Source: Bacillota bacterium
GTDB taxonomy: Bacteria; Bacillota; Clostridia; Lachnospirales; Lachnospiraceae
NCBI GenBank assembly: GCA_023420935.1
Contig: JAEZUR010000067.1
Span: forward strand, 1 to 41,158
Reading direction: 5' to 3'
DNA length: 41,158 bases
Positions within the stretch are counted from its first letter, which is position 1; each line of letters starts with the position of its first letter. This document shows positions 25,658-34,147 of this stretch, one piece after another. The position numbers and the translations under genes are program-made. The notes beneath the pieces are model-generated. The model was given only the letters and a program-made list of their open reading frames with translations. It had not been told where the DNA came from and did no database searches.

Positions 25658-26977
25658 TTATAACTGTACTAAAACGAAAATTTCATAGATTGCTTTAATT
25701 GCAGCTTCAAAATCTGCATTTCTAACACCAATGATAATATTTAACTCACTAGATCCTTGATCAATCATCTTAACATTTACATTAGCATGTGCTAACGCTG
25801 AGAAAATTCTTCCTGCAGTCCCTCTCGTAGCACGCATGCCACGTCCTACAACTGCGACTAATGATAAATCAGCTTCTAAGTCGATTGCGTCTGGTTTCAC
25901 TGATCTATGAAGATCAGATAACACTTTCTGTTCTTTTTCTTGAAATTCAGTTTGATGAACAAATACGGTCATCGTATCGATTCCAGATGGAACATGCTCA
26001 AATGATATATTATTTTCTTCAAATACTTGAAGAACTTTTCTGCCAAAACCAATCTCTGAATTCATCATATCCTTTTCAATATTAATGGATACAAATCCTT
26101 TCTTACCAGCGATTCCTGTGATTGTATATTTTGGAGTTTGACATGTTCCCTCTACAATCATCGTTCCTTTATCTTCTGGGGCATTGGTATTTCTTATATT
26201 AATTGGAATTCCAACTTTTCTTACTGGGAAGATTGCATCTTCATGTAAAACGCTAGCACCCATATAAGAAAGTTCTCTTAATTCTTTATATGTGATTGTT
26301 GTAATAACTTCTGGGTCTTGAATGATTCTAGGGTCTGCTACTAAGAAACCTGAAACGTCCGTCCAGTTCTCATAGATATCTGCTTTTACTGCCTTTGCAA
26401 CTATAGATCCAGTAACGTCAGAACCACCTCTTGAGAATGTTTTCACTGTGCCATCTGGATAAGCACCATAGAAACCAGGAACGACTGCACGTTCCATTGT
26501 ACTTAATCGATCACCTAATAATTTATCTGTAGTATCCGCATCGAATACACCATGTTCATCAAATTTAATTACTTCAGCTGAGTCAACGAATTCATAGCCT
26601 AAATAGTTAGCCATAATGATACCATTCAAAAACTCTCCTCTGGAAGCTGCATAATCTTCACCAGCTTTTGCTTTGAATTGCTCATTAATAATTGCAAATT
26701 CATTATCTAGAGATAAATCAAGGCCTAAACCATTGATAATTTCATTATATCTCTCTTTAATCGCATCTAATTTATCAGCGAATTTATTCCCGCTTACTGC
26801 AACATGATAGCAGTCATATAACATATCTGTTACTTTTGTATCTGCAGAAAATCTTTTACCAGGTGCTGAAGGAACAACATATCTTCTACCCTTGTCTGCG
26901 CGAATAATTTCTCCAACTTTTTTAAACTGATCTGCGCTGGCTAATGAACTGCCACCGAATTTAACAACTATATTCAT
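25658..26977 (-). CDS. lysC: Aspartokinase
   Basis: A 439-residue enzyme phosphorylating aspartate, the first step towards lysine, threonine, methionine and diaminopimelate. The N-terminal kinase signature is VVKFGGSSLA. FSRGGSDVTGS and DPRIIQDPEVI are in the catalytic domain, which is about 290 residues long. Two ACT domains follow, the second with LVAVVGRGMRATRGTAGRIF and VKMIDQGSSELNIIIGV. ATG 26977 is chosen: GGAGG lies nine bases upstream and family members begin MxIVVKFGG; a longer frame reaches back into the promoter. Single-gene unit with its own promoter and terminator. No lysine riboswitch is seen in the short leader. The catalytic domain resembles the Firmicute monofunctional enzymes. 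Confidence 0.95.
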   Translation of the reverse strand: MNIVVKFGGSSLASADQFKKVGEIIRADKGRRYVVPSAPGKRFSADTKVTDMLYDCYHVAVSGNKFADKLDAIKERYNEIINGLGLDLSLDNEFAIINEQFKAKAGEDYAASRGEFLNGIIMANYLGYEFVDSAEVIKFDEHGVFDADTTDKLLGDRLSTMERAVVPGFYGAYPDGTVKTFSRGGSDVTGSIVAKAVKADIYENWTDVSGFLVADPRIIQDPEVITTITYKELRELSYMGASVLHEDAIFPVRKVGIPINIRNTNAPEDKGTMIVEGTCQTPKYTITGIAGKKGFVSINIEKDMMNSEIGFGRKVLQVFEENNISFEHVPSGIDTMTVFVHQTEFQEKEQKVLSDLHRSVKPDAIDLEADLSLVAVVGRGMRATRGTAGRIFSALAHANVNVKMIDQGSSELNIIIGVRNADFEAAIKAIYEIFVLVQL

Positions 26978-27011
26978 CCTCAAATTCCTCCGTATAATAT
27001 TCGTATTATTT

Positions 27012-27040
27012 ATAATAATGTAAAACTTTCTAATTTGCAA
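27012..27040 (-). promoter_or_regulatory. Probable aspartokinase promoter
   Basis: Minus-strand TTGCAA (27040-27035) and TATTAT (27017-27012) are 17 bp apart, about 30 bp upstream of the start codon. A short perfect hairpin GAAAATC-tac-GATTTTC lies just upstream (27041-27057). Confidence 0.45.
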
Positions 27041-27158
27041 GAAAATCTACGATTTTCTTCTATATTTTATATATTCATGTAAAGACCTATGTATAAAGAA
27101 CGAATTTTTATGCATTTTTATAGGATAATAATAAGACATTCTTACTATTACTAAATAT

Positions 27159-28418
27159 TTAGTGTAACGTCCACATATCTAAAATCAGCTCTAAACAATA
27201 GGGGTAATCTACTTTATCTACACTTCCCGTGGTATAAATCGGTGTTTCATCATAGAGCTTATCATTTACATAATATTTCACACTACCAATTAATTCATCG
27301 GCTCTTACTGGCGCCATTAATGTATCAGGTAGATCACATTCTACTTTTGTAGTCTCATCTTTCCCAAGCAATAATTGTATATTTTTTGCATCTGCTTTTA
27401 CTTGAACCTGCTCTTCTTGACCATCAATGACAAGAATCGGATTAAAATCAGTTACATCTTCTATTTTGACCATTGAATAATTATTAAGACCATATTTCAT
27501 GAGTTTTTTCGTATCGCTCCATTTATAACTTTTATTATTAGGCCAACCACATGCTAATAATGCAACAACAAATGTTTTATCATCCTTTTTTAATGCCCCC
27601 ACATAACAATAGCCAGCATCTCCCGTAAATCCAGTTTTACCAGACAATGCTCCATCCATCATGGACAGAAATGCATTATGATTGCGACAAGATATCGAGC
27701 GCCTCTGTTTTAAATCGGAGAAGGAATGATTAGCAGTTCTTGTTATTTTAAGAAATTCCTTTTTCTTAGGCGATGTATTAATACAGTATGCCATAATTCG
27801 AGCAAGATTTGTTGCAGTGGTGGAATGCTTTCCATTTCCGTCCGATGCGTCCAATCCATTTGGAGTTATGAAATAAGTATCATCACAACCTAAATTATGT
27901 GCCTTTTCATTCATCATAGCTGCAAATCCTTCTACGGATCCACCCACATGTTCCGCAATCGCAACAGCGGTGTCATTATGTGATTCTAGCATCAAGGAAT
28001 AAAGTAAATCTTTCAGATAATACTGTTCTCCTTCTCTCGCATTCATCTGAACATCCGGTTGTTTGGACGCACGACTAGAAATGGTTACAACGTCATTTAA
28101 ATTGCCATTTTCTAATGCAACAATACATGTCATTATTTTTGTAGTGCTCGCCATGGCTAATTTTTTTGATCCATTCTTTTCAAATAAAACACGCCCATTG
28201 TCGGCATCTATTAAACAAGCTGACTGGGCGTATAATTGTTTTAATTCATCTGGAGTTTTGACAGTTTCCTTGTTCTCTTTATATTGTTCTACAACATTAG
28301 AGCTTTTTTTATTGTCACCATTATCTTGTTCTACATTTGTAGCATGTGCATATTGAAACCCTAAAAAACTTAGTGTTAGAAGTAAAATAGCTACTCTGCT
28401 AAATTTTAGTCTTATCAC
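27159..28418 (-). CDS. D-alanyl-D-alanine carboxypeptidase (PBP5/DacF type)
   Basis: A 419-residue secreted penicillin-binding protein that trims the terminal D-Ala of peptidoglycan pentapeptides. The signal peptide ends around HATNVE (residue 26). The catalytic tetrad SxxK is STTK (91-94), the SxN motif is SHN (146-148), and KTG is at 261-263 within GALSGKTGFTGDAGYC. The remaining 130 residues match the beta-rich C-terminal domain (PBP5_C) with a final amphipathic stretch ending LELILDMWTLH. The start is a GTG (28418) with only a weak upstream GGGA; no better in-frame start exists. In sporulating clostridia several paralogues exist, so vegetative versus sporulation role is open. Confidence 0.93.
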   Translation of the reverse strand: MIRLKFSRVAILLLTLSFLGFQYAHATNVEQDNGDNKKSSNVVEQYKENKETVKTPDELKQLYAQSACLIDADNGRVLFEKNGSKKLAMASTTKIMTCIVALENGNLNDVVTISSRASKQPDVQMNAREGEQYYLKDLLYSLMLESHNDTAVAIAEHVGGSVEGFAAMMNEKAHNLGCDDTYFITPNGLDASDGNGKHSTTATNLARIMAYCINTSPKKKEFLKITRTANHSFSDLKQRRSISCRNHNAFLSMMDGALSGKTGFTGDAGYCYVGALKKDDKTFVVALLACGWPNNKSYKWSDTKKLMKYGLNNYSMVKIEDVTDFNPILVIDGQEEQVQVKADAKNIQLLLGKDETTKVECDLPDTLMAPVRADELIGSVKYYVNDKLYDETPIYTTGSVDKVDYPYCLELILDMWTLH

Positions 28419-28507
28419 AGCAAACCATTTCCCATCAATTCTTTTATTGTAAATGTATGAATTAGGAATTAAAAATATGAATAGCTTTCTTCATATTCTT
28501 GGTCATA

Positions 28508-28936
28508 CTATTGTGACTTTTTATCTTCAAACTTTCCTATTCCATAACATTTTACCTGTTCTATCATATGTCCAATATTGCCTTCACCAGCGAATTGATC
28601 TAGTGCAAAAAAATCTTTGGAAGTATCCAACCAAACTAGGGGATGCGCTTCTTCCTTTAGTTCAATATCATCATGAACTATCCCTACATATACTTCTACG
28701 TAGCAATCTTGATTATAATAAGTAAAATCCATCATATGACTTAAATGAATATGAGCCGCAGTAATACCAGTCTCTTCTTCTAATTCTCGATACGCTGCAT
28801 GAAAACCATTCTCTCCCTGCTCAATCTTACCACCAACTAAATTATATAGCCCTTTGTAGGGATCTTTCGTTCTTTTACAAAATAATAGTTTACTTCTATC
28901 ATTATTAAATACCATAATACAGTTATATCCTTGCAT
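28508..28936 (-). CDS. Nudix hydrolase (MutT-like)
   Basis: A 142-residue Nudix enzyme cleaving nucleoside diphosphate-linked compounds. The Nudix box is complete: GGKIEQGE, seven residues, then RELEEETGI, at roughly residues 35-58, in full agreement with the GX5EX7REUXEEXGU consensus. The N-terminus MQGYNCIMVFNNDRSKLLFCKR is typical of 8-oxo-dGTPase-like members, but the substrate cannot be named. ATG 28936 has AAAGGAG seven bases upstream. It follows the terminator of the large lipoprotein gene and is a separate unit. Confidence 0.92.
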   Translation of the reverse strand: MQGYNCIMVFNNDRSKLLFCKRTKDPYKGLYNLVGGKIEQGENGFHAAYRELEEETGITAAHIHLSHMMDFTYYNQDCYVEVYVGIVHDDIELKEEAHPLVWLDTSKDFFALDQFAGEGNIGHMIEQVKCYGIGKFEDKKSQ

Positions 28937-29025
28937 GGTAAAACTCCTTTCATTTGTGATTCATAGTGCTATTATAATAACAAATTAGGTAATAAAGCAA
29001 ACAATTATTTAGGATACGAGTTCAT

Positions 29026-29065
29026 AAAAATGTGCTACCCAACTTTGTCCAAATTGAATAGCACA
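29026..29065 (-). terminator. Intrinsic terminator after the large lipoprotein gene
   Basis: GTGCTA (29032-29037) and TAGCAC (29059-29064) enclose an inner stem CAACTTTG/CAAATTG. Five A's at 29026-29030 give T's on the minus strand. Confidence 0.75.
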
Positions 29066-29118
29066 CTTCTATATACCTGTTTATATATTAATATTTTAAT
29101 AATTTATATAAACACAAT

Positions 29119-30942
29119 TTATTTATATAAATCTTCCTGTTTTGGTGAATAGGATACATCTATTCCTTCTATAGTTGATGTTTCATTTCTAAGTGTAATT
29201 GTAATACAATCTGTACCACGCTCTGGGCTTACAATTTCGTAATAAGTAAACATTGTAGAATCTTCATCATTCTTCTCATACTTCACACCAGATAGTGCTT
29301 TTTCAAGATTTTTCTTTGACATACCAATCTTAATACCTTTTTGTACTGTCATAGGTACATTCGTTGTGAGTTCACTTGCTTTTATATTAGTGAGGAAGCA
29401 ATTATTGATTGTAGTTGCAGTATCTGCATAGTTTTCAGCGATAACTCTTAATTGTTGATTATTTTTCATAAGGGTTACCCAGCCAAAGTCTCCAGCTTTT
29501 ACCGTACTATCTGAATCAGCTGCGACAATCTTCCATCCATTTTTCTCAAATTCAGAAACTGGTGCAGGTAGTTTATATAAGTCGCCATCATACTCAACAA
29601 TGAATTTCATAAAATCATTACCTAATGAGGTAGGTGCTTTATACTGTGTTACAATTGCTGGTACTTCCGAACTTACACTTGTATCTTGCGCCGCTGCTTC
29701 TTCTGGTTCTGAAAGATTTTCAATGTCAATAGAAGAAACAACCTTTGTTTCTTTACTTATTTGAATCTCTACTTGTTGATAAGACCCCAGTGAATAGGTT
29801 AATTTGGAATACATATCGCCATCATATACGTCTGTTGCATCTCCATAGGCTGCAATTACATCTTCCTTGGTTGATTTACCAAATACGATTCCACCAGGTA
29901 GCGTAATTGTGACATTCTGATCTTTTGCCTGAAACTCATCGATGCTAATGCCACCAATTAGACAATTTTTATATGGTTCTACGTTCATACCAAAGTTAAC
30001 AATAGAGGCATATAAGGTAAAACCGCCTTTTTTAAATACCTCAACCCCAGAATACTGATCTGGTTTAATTGTTTGAGTATCATCTCCATCATAAACCCAT
30101 CCATAGGAAACAAATTGATCAAATGTCATTGGAAATTGATACACATCATTATCAAGTTGAACTTGGAAACTATAAATATCACTGGATAATGTATTAACCG
30201 AATTGTTTGTAGTTGGAGTAGCCTCTGGTTCTTGTGGATCTTGTGTTGAAATATTGGCATCATCTGTTTCTTCTGCAGGTTGGGCTTCAACTGTATCACC
30301 ATACGAAACCTCTTCATAATCGTCCGAAACTAAGCTTTTTGTAACATAACCAATCATTTTCTGTGCATCTTTATTATCACTATCTTCTAATATTCCCATA
30401 AATAATACGGAGCAAATGTCATCTTCCTGAACAAATGCTATCTTTCCCACAAATGTTTCAGACAAATCATCCGTAAGTTCTAAATTTGCTGATGAGTCTA
30501 CTATTACTTTCGTTACCCCATCCTCTTCCACTTTTATGAAGTTTTTTCCTAATTCAAAATCATCATTATCAGAATCATCCAATGAATCTTGTAAGTCCTC
30601 TGTATTTTCAATATCTTCAAGATCCAAGTCTTCTATATTAGAATTTGCAAATATAAAAAACTCATCATAGTTAAATAGCATATAAGTATCAGGTATTGTA
30701 TCAGAATAATATGTTTCATCTGACTTAGCATCCTCGATTGACCCAACTTCCAAAATAGATTCTGCATCTTCAAGATATACTTTTGGAACTTCAAATTTCA
30801 TACCATTCACACTTGTAATCTTTTTGTAATCGTCTCTGTTTCTGTCTTCATTGAATACTGATTTTGTTCCTGCGAAACAACCAACTAAGGAAGCACACAT
30901 AACAACAGTAATTAAAGTAAAAAGTATCTTTTTCATTTTCAT
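29119..30942 (-). CDS. Large lipoprotein of unknown function with two related modules
   Basis: A 607-residue predicted lipoprotein. The signal peptide ends SLVGC with the lipid-modified Cys at 22 (20 if the second ATG is used). Residues 30-210 are an acidic domain. An Asp/Glu/Thr/Pro linker (about 215-250) follows. Two modules of about 165 residues come next, beginning DIYSFQVQLDNDVYQFP (about 255) and DFMKFIVEYDGDLYKLP (about 440). Both contain a W after a G (SYGWVYDGD, KNGWKIVAAD), a central NC[LF]-[IT] cluster and a late GI.[FI]G.SKE segment. They are probably a duplicated small beta domain. No clear ribosome site is visible. Not a family I recognise. Single-gene unit with a strong terminator. 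Confidence 0.7.
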   Translation of the reverse strand: MKMKKILFTLITVVMCASLVGCFAGTKSVFNEDRNRDDYKKITSVNGMKFEVPKVYLEDAESILEVGSIEDAKSDETYYSDTIPDTYMLFNYDEFFIFANSNIEDLDLEDIENTEDLQDSLDDSDNDDFELGKNFIKVEEDGVTKVIVDSSANLELTDDLSETFVGKIAFVQEDDICSVLFMGILEDSDNKDAQKMIGYVTKSLVSDDYEEVSYGDTVEAQPAEETDDANISTQDPQEPEATPTTNNSVNTLSSDIYSFQVQLDNDVYQFPMTFDQFVSYGWVYDGDDTQTIKPDQYSGVEVFKKGGFTLYASIVNFGMNVEPYKNCLIGGISIDEFQAKDQNVTITLPGGIVFGKSTKEDVIAAYGDATDVYDGDMYSKLTYSLGSYQQVEIQISKETKVVSSIDIENLSEPEEAAAQDTSVSSEVPAIVTQYKAPTSLGNDFMKFIVEYDGDLYKLPAPVSEFEKNGWKIVAADSDSTVKAGDFGWVTLMKNNQQLRVIAENYADTATTINNCFLTNIKASELTTNVPMTVQKGIKIGMSKKNLEKALSGVKYEKNDEDSTMFTYYEIVSPERGTDCITITLRNETSTIEGIDVSYSPKQEDLYK

Positions 30943-31098
30943 AACAGGGAATTAGTAATATTCCCCTTCACCCCTCTCTATTATATTCATACCAAATTAG
31001 TATAACATTATGACTATATAGAGTCAATGAACAAAAAGGATTATTATGTAATATTAGGATATTTGTACCATGTTTTACTCGATTTTTACAATATATTC

Positions 31099-31851
31099 TT
31101 ATACTACAGTATGCTCACTTTCAATAATTTTATCTAGTTTTCTCCACATATAAATTGCATAAAATAATAAAAGTAATGTTTGAATACCAGAAAAAAGAAC
31201 GATAGTTTTCATATCAGGTTCCTTTTGTATATAACAGAAAAAATCATGTAAAGCATGCCAAATGATAACAGGTATTAAACTTTTTGTAATGATAAACAAT
31301 TCAGCAAATACAATACCGAAGATAAAAGCAAAAGCTATTTGAATTAGAGTATACACTATATCTGCTCCACCTATAACATTACCAATATGTGTGATACCAA
31401 AAAGGATGGATGATATGATAATTGCCTTTTTCACCCCAAATACACGTAGTGTATCAAGTATAATACTTCTAAAATAAATTTCTTCGGCGAAACCTACCGC
31501 AATAGTTAAAATTATAAGTGCTAAAATGTACTTTACATTTAATTCTCGAAGTCCAACATAAAATCCTGTTGCCTCCAATATAATTGCTGGAATATAATAC
31601 ATGACATTAGATTGTGCATTTGTTTGGATCTTACGAAATCCCATTTCTGTAAATTTCTTTTTCTTCCATATAAAACAGCACGCAACTATCACAGAACCCC
31701 AAATACATACTCCATTTACTATCTTAGTATTAACTTCATTCATCTGATTCACTTGTGTAATAATTCCACCCAAAGTATAAAACACTAAAATAAATATGCT
31801 CCATAATATAGATATAATAACTGGTCTTACTCTTCCTTCTTTTGTTTTCAT
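31099..31851 (-). CDS. CPBP-family intramembrane protease
   Basis: A 250-residue membrane protein with about seven helices. The CPBP (Abi/CaaX-like) motifs are present: EEIYFRSIIL with the paired glutamates and arginine, FGITHIGN with the histidine, and a later WHALHDFF with two more histidines. Start ATG 31851 is preferred: AAGGAGG is seven bases upstream and the ATGA overlaps the stop of the TetR-type gene, so the two are coupled. Bacterial members are linked to bacteriocin immunity, surface-protein processing or stress responses. Which applies is unknown. A repressor-protease operon suggests inducible expression. Confidence 0.9.
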   Translation of the reverse strand: MKTKEGRVRPVIISILWSIFILVFYTLGGIITQVNQMNEVNTKIVNGVCIWGSVIVACCFIWKKKKFTEMGFRKIQTNAQSNVMYYIPAIILEATGFYVGLRELNVKYILALIILTIAVGFAEEIYFRSIILDTLRVFGVKKAIIISSILFGITHIGNVIGGADIVYTLIQIAFAFIFGIVFAELFIITKSLIPVIIWHALHDFFCYIQKEPDMKTIVLFSGIQTLLLLFYAIYMWRKLDKIIESEHTVV

Positions 31852-32426
31852 TCTTTTCCTCCTTGTTTTTGTTGAAACTGTTTGCATAAGCCCATAAAGG
31901 AATCACTTAATATCTGATGAATTTCATTGTCTGTAAAGTGACAAGAATTGGTTGCCATCATTGACGCAATTCCATGTGTAACAAGCCAAATATTAATAAA
32001 TAACTGTTTCGCATATTCTACTTTTATATTGGTCATCTTTGAAATCATAACAATGATTTCTTGATTGTCCTCGCCCTCTATCATTTCAAATACACTTTTC
32101 ACCTGTATGGAGTCAGACATAAATAAAAACTTAAATAAATTTTTCTCCGCCTTGGCAAAATTAATATATGCTAACCCTGCACCCAAAAAGGGATTTTCAT
32201 GTTTCATTCCCTTTAACATGTCATTGTTATAGATCTCTTCTGCTTTACCATATAATGCTTTCTTAAGTTCATCCATTGTCTGGAATCTCCAAAAAACAGG
32301 TTGCGTGGAACAATGTAAGCGTTTGGCTATCTCACGAGCATTGATTGCCTCCACTCCACTTTCACGAACTATTTGAATAGAAGTTAAGAGAATCGCTTCT
32401 TCCGTAATCTGAACTTTTGGTGGCAT
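31848..32426 (-). CDS. TetR-family transcriptional regulator
   Basis: A 192-residue regulator. The N-terminal TetR helix-turn-helix spans about 8-52: ILLTSIQIVRESGVEAINAREIAKRLHCSTQPVFWRF, with motif landmarks INAREIAKRL and STQPVFWRF. The C-terminal 140 residues form the helical ligand domain, of the WHG type (IWLVTHGIASM). It likely represses its own promoter, which carries three spaced repeats, and hence the cotranscribed CPBP protease gene. The ATG at 32426 has GAAAGGATG upstream. Confidence 0.92.
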   Translation of the reverse strand: MPPKVQITEEAILLTSIQIVRESGVEAINAREIAKRLHCSTQPVFWRFQTMDELKKALYGKAEEIYNNDMLKGMKHENPFLGAGLAYINFAKAEKNLFKFLFMSDSIQVKSVFEMIEGEDNQEIIVMISKMTNIKVEYAKQLFINIWLVTHGIASMMATNSCHFTDNEIHQILSDSFMGLCKQFQQKQGGKE

Positions 32427-32442
32427 GTTATCATCCTTTCGA

Positions 32443-32497
32443 TATATATCATGTGTTATATATCACTTAATATATATCATTTCTGCTAACTTGTCAA
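32443..32497 (-). promoter_or_regulatory. TetR-gene promoter with three phased direct repeats
   Basis: Minus-strand TTGACA (32497-32492) and TATATT (32474-32469) are 17 bp apart. On the plus strand the word TATATATCA begins at 32443, 32457 and 32471, exactly 14 bp apart, and GATATATATC (32441-32450) is a perfect palindrome. The repeats cover the -10 box and the start of the transcript, where a repressor would act. Confidence 0.65.
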
Positions 32498-32576
32498 TAT
32501 AAAAATAATTTCAATTTACCGAGACATTTGTTACCTTCACCCGAAGAACTCTTGCTAAAATAGAATTAACTTTGCT

Positions 32577-32605
32577 AAAAAAGTCTCGGTATATTAACCG
32601 AGACT
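32577..32605 (-). terminator. Intrinsic terminator after the MFS exporter
   Basis: AGTCTCGGT (32582-32590) pairs with ACCGAGACT (32597-32605) across a 6-base loop, followed by five T's on the minus strand. A third copy of ACCGAGAC lies at 32519-32526. Confidence 0.85.
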
Positions 32606-32639
32606 TCATAAGTTTAATATAATATCTATTCAGATATGT

Positions 32640-33935
32640 TTAATCATCTAATTGACGAAGCTCCTTATTGAATCGAAATATGCAACACCCTAAGAATCCT
32701 ATCATCCCTAATAAAATGTATAATACTGCGATTCCCGAACCTTTCCCTTCACCAACCAAATTACCCAATTGATTTTGTAACATAGATGGATGTTTCATAA
32801 ATGGCTCTAATATCTTATCTACTATGATACCACCTAAAGCATAGCCTAAGGGGATTGAGCCATATTGTAAAGTATTTCTTGCAGAAAACACTCTTCCTTG
32901 CATCTGAATCGGTATTTTCGTACGCATAATGTATTCTACATTTGCTATAAGAATCGGAACACAACAATTACCTAGCAATACAGCAAGTGTCCACACATAA
33001 TAATTACGACCAAATCCTAACATATTATTACATACTAAAAAAGAAAACGACATGATATTAAGGATTCTTGGAATTCGTTTTACTTTATCTGATTGTTTCG
33101 TTACAAATAGGCTTCCAATGAAACCTGCTACTCCTACAGAAGCACTGACAATTCCAAGTTGTATCTCATTATATCCGTTCCTCGACAATACCATTGGTGC
33201 AAGATTATTATTATACATAGCCGCAATTAAATTAATAAACCACATAAATAAAATCAAATCAAGAATACCTTTTTCGTTTATAATGTACTGAATACCTTGT
33301 TTACTACTAAGAACAATGCTTTCATACTTCTCCAAAACAATATACTTTGGTATTGCAACAAGAAAGGCCAAAGTACAATAAGCTATTATGAATGTAATAA
33401 AGTCTACCATAATTATTGTTTTCAACCCTCCGAAAGCATAAATGCTTGTTGCAACCATAGGCGTAAAAATTGTGATAAAGGAGTTGCAAAAAGATCTGAC
33501 TCCACTTATTTTCATATAATTTTCCTTTTTGACAATAAGTGAAATTGCAACTTCAGAGGCAGGATTTTGGAATGCATCTGTAATGCTAAGAATGGTGTTA
33601 ATAACATACAGATGTTCAATCCTTAATGAATCATTTATTAATAAGGCTAACACTAAAACAGAGAACATTGCTGCAATACTGTCAGAAACAAGCATAATCT
33701 TCTTCTTATCCCATTTGTCACTGATGCTTCCAGCAATAAAGCTGAGTACTATGGAAGGTAGGACAGAACATATGGACAATATAGAAACGGACAATACGGA
33801 TCCACTTTCTGCATATAACCATAAAACCAAGCTAAAGCTTGTCATTTTACTACCAATTTGAGAAATAAACTGACCCAATTGAAGTAGGTAAAAATTCGTT
33901 AATTCATTTCTATTTTTATTCTTTATAAAGTTCAT
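32640..33935 (-). CDS. MFS efflux transporter (drug/macrolide exporter type)
   Basis: A 431-residue transporter with about twelve helices. The loop after helix 2 reads GSISDKWDKKKIMLVSD, the MFS signature GxxxDrxxrk. The segment FQNPASEVAISLIVKKENY and the overall layout match the DHA3 group that includes Mef-type macrolide and related antibiotic exporters. Substrate is not proven. I start at ATG 33935: AAAAGGAGC lies nine bases upstream; a TTG seven codons earlier would begin inside that site. The gene has an elaborate leader with alternative hairpins and a short leader peptide, typical of antibiotic-inducible genes, and a strong terminator downstream. Confidence 0.88.
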   Translation of the reverse strand: MNFIKNKNRNELTNFYLLQLGQFISQIGSKMTSFSLVLWLYAESGSVLSVSILSICSVLPSIVLSFIAGSISDKWDKKKIMLVSDSIAAMFSVLVLALLINDSLRIEHLYVINTILSITDAFQNPASEVAISLIVKKENYMKISGVRSFCNSFITIFTPMVATSIYAFGGLKTIIMVDFITFIIAYCTLAFLVAIPKYIVLEKYESIVLSSKQGIQYIINEKGILDLILFMWFINLIAAMYNNNLAPMVLSRNGYNEIQLGIVSASVGVAGFIGSLFVTKQSDKVKRIPRILNIMSFSFLVCNNMLGFGRNYYVWTLAVLLGNCCVPILIANVEYIMRTKIPIQMQGRVFSARNTLQYGSIPLGYALGGIIVDKILEPFMKHPSMLQNQLGNLVGEGKGSGIAVLYILLGMIGFLGCCIFRFNKELRQLDD

Positions 33936-33949
33936 TTTAACTTTGCTCC

Positions 33950-34049
33950 TTTTCAATATGAATTCCTTGAAAATGCAAAGTCAAAAATGGCTATTTACAA
34001 CGGACAATTTTACTCCATGCAATTACTCCTAATTGACTTTGCATGGAGT
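33950..34049 (-). promoter_or_regulatory. Candidate attenuator in the MFS exporter leader
   Basis: On the minus strand, segment A (34049-34033) can pair with B (34022-34012) through 11 bp (ACTCCATGCAA with TTGCATGGAGT). Alternatively it pairs with C (33984-33973) through 12 bp (ATGCAAAGTCAA with TTGACTTTGCAT). The two pairings share bases, so they exclude each other. A further hairpin, TTTTCAA/TTGAAAA (33973-33967 and 33956-33950), abuts the ribosome binding site at 33949-33946. The leader peptide ends within A. This is the layout of an antibiotic-responsive attenuator; which fold is 'on' is not clear. Confidence 0.55.
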
Positions 34050-34070
34050 TTTAGCAATACATAATCTCAT
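34029..34070 (-). CDS. Putative 13-residue leader peptide upstream of the MFS exporter
   Basis: A short frame ATG...TAG encodes MRLCIAKTPCKVN. AAAGGA lies 13 bases upstream, a rather long spacing. Its last codons and stop overlap segment A of the alternative hairpins, so translating or stalled ribosomes would change the RNA fold. Leader peptides with an Arg-Leu-rich start are known for macrolide-inducible erm, mef and msr genes; the match here is the M-R-L start and position only. Confidence 0.45.
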   Translation of the reverse strand: MRLCIAKTPCKVN

Positions 34071-34147
34071 TATTTATTACACATCCTTTCGTAATATTAT
34101 CTATATTATATAACTTATATTGTATAAATTATATATAAACGTATCTA

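Noticed and set aside
27150..27163. Perfect palindrome ACTAAATATTTAGT at the D,D-carboxypeptidase stop codon
   Set aside because: Short and AT-rich; expected by chance in such DNA, with no T-run that would make it a terminator.
34012..34049. The ACTCCATGCAA/TTGCATGGAGT hairpin read as the proX terminator
   Set aside because: The minus-strand side has no T-run, and the same bases have a second perfect partner downstream, so a regulatory leader explains it better.
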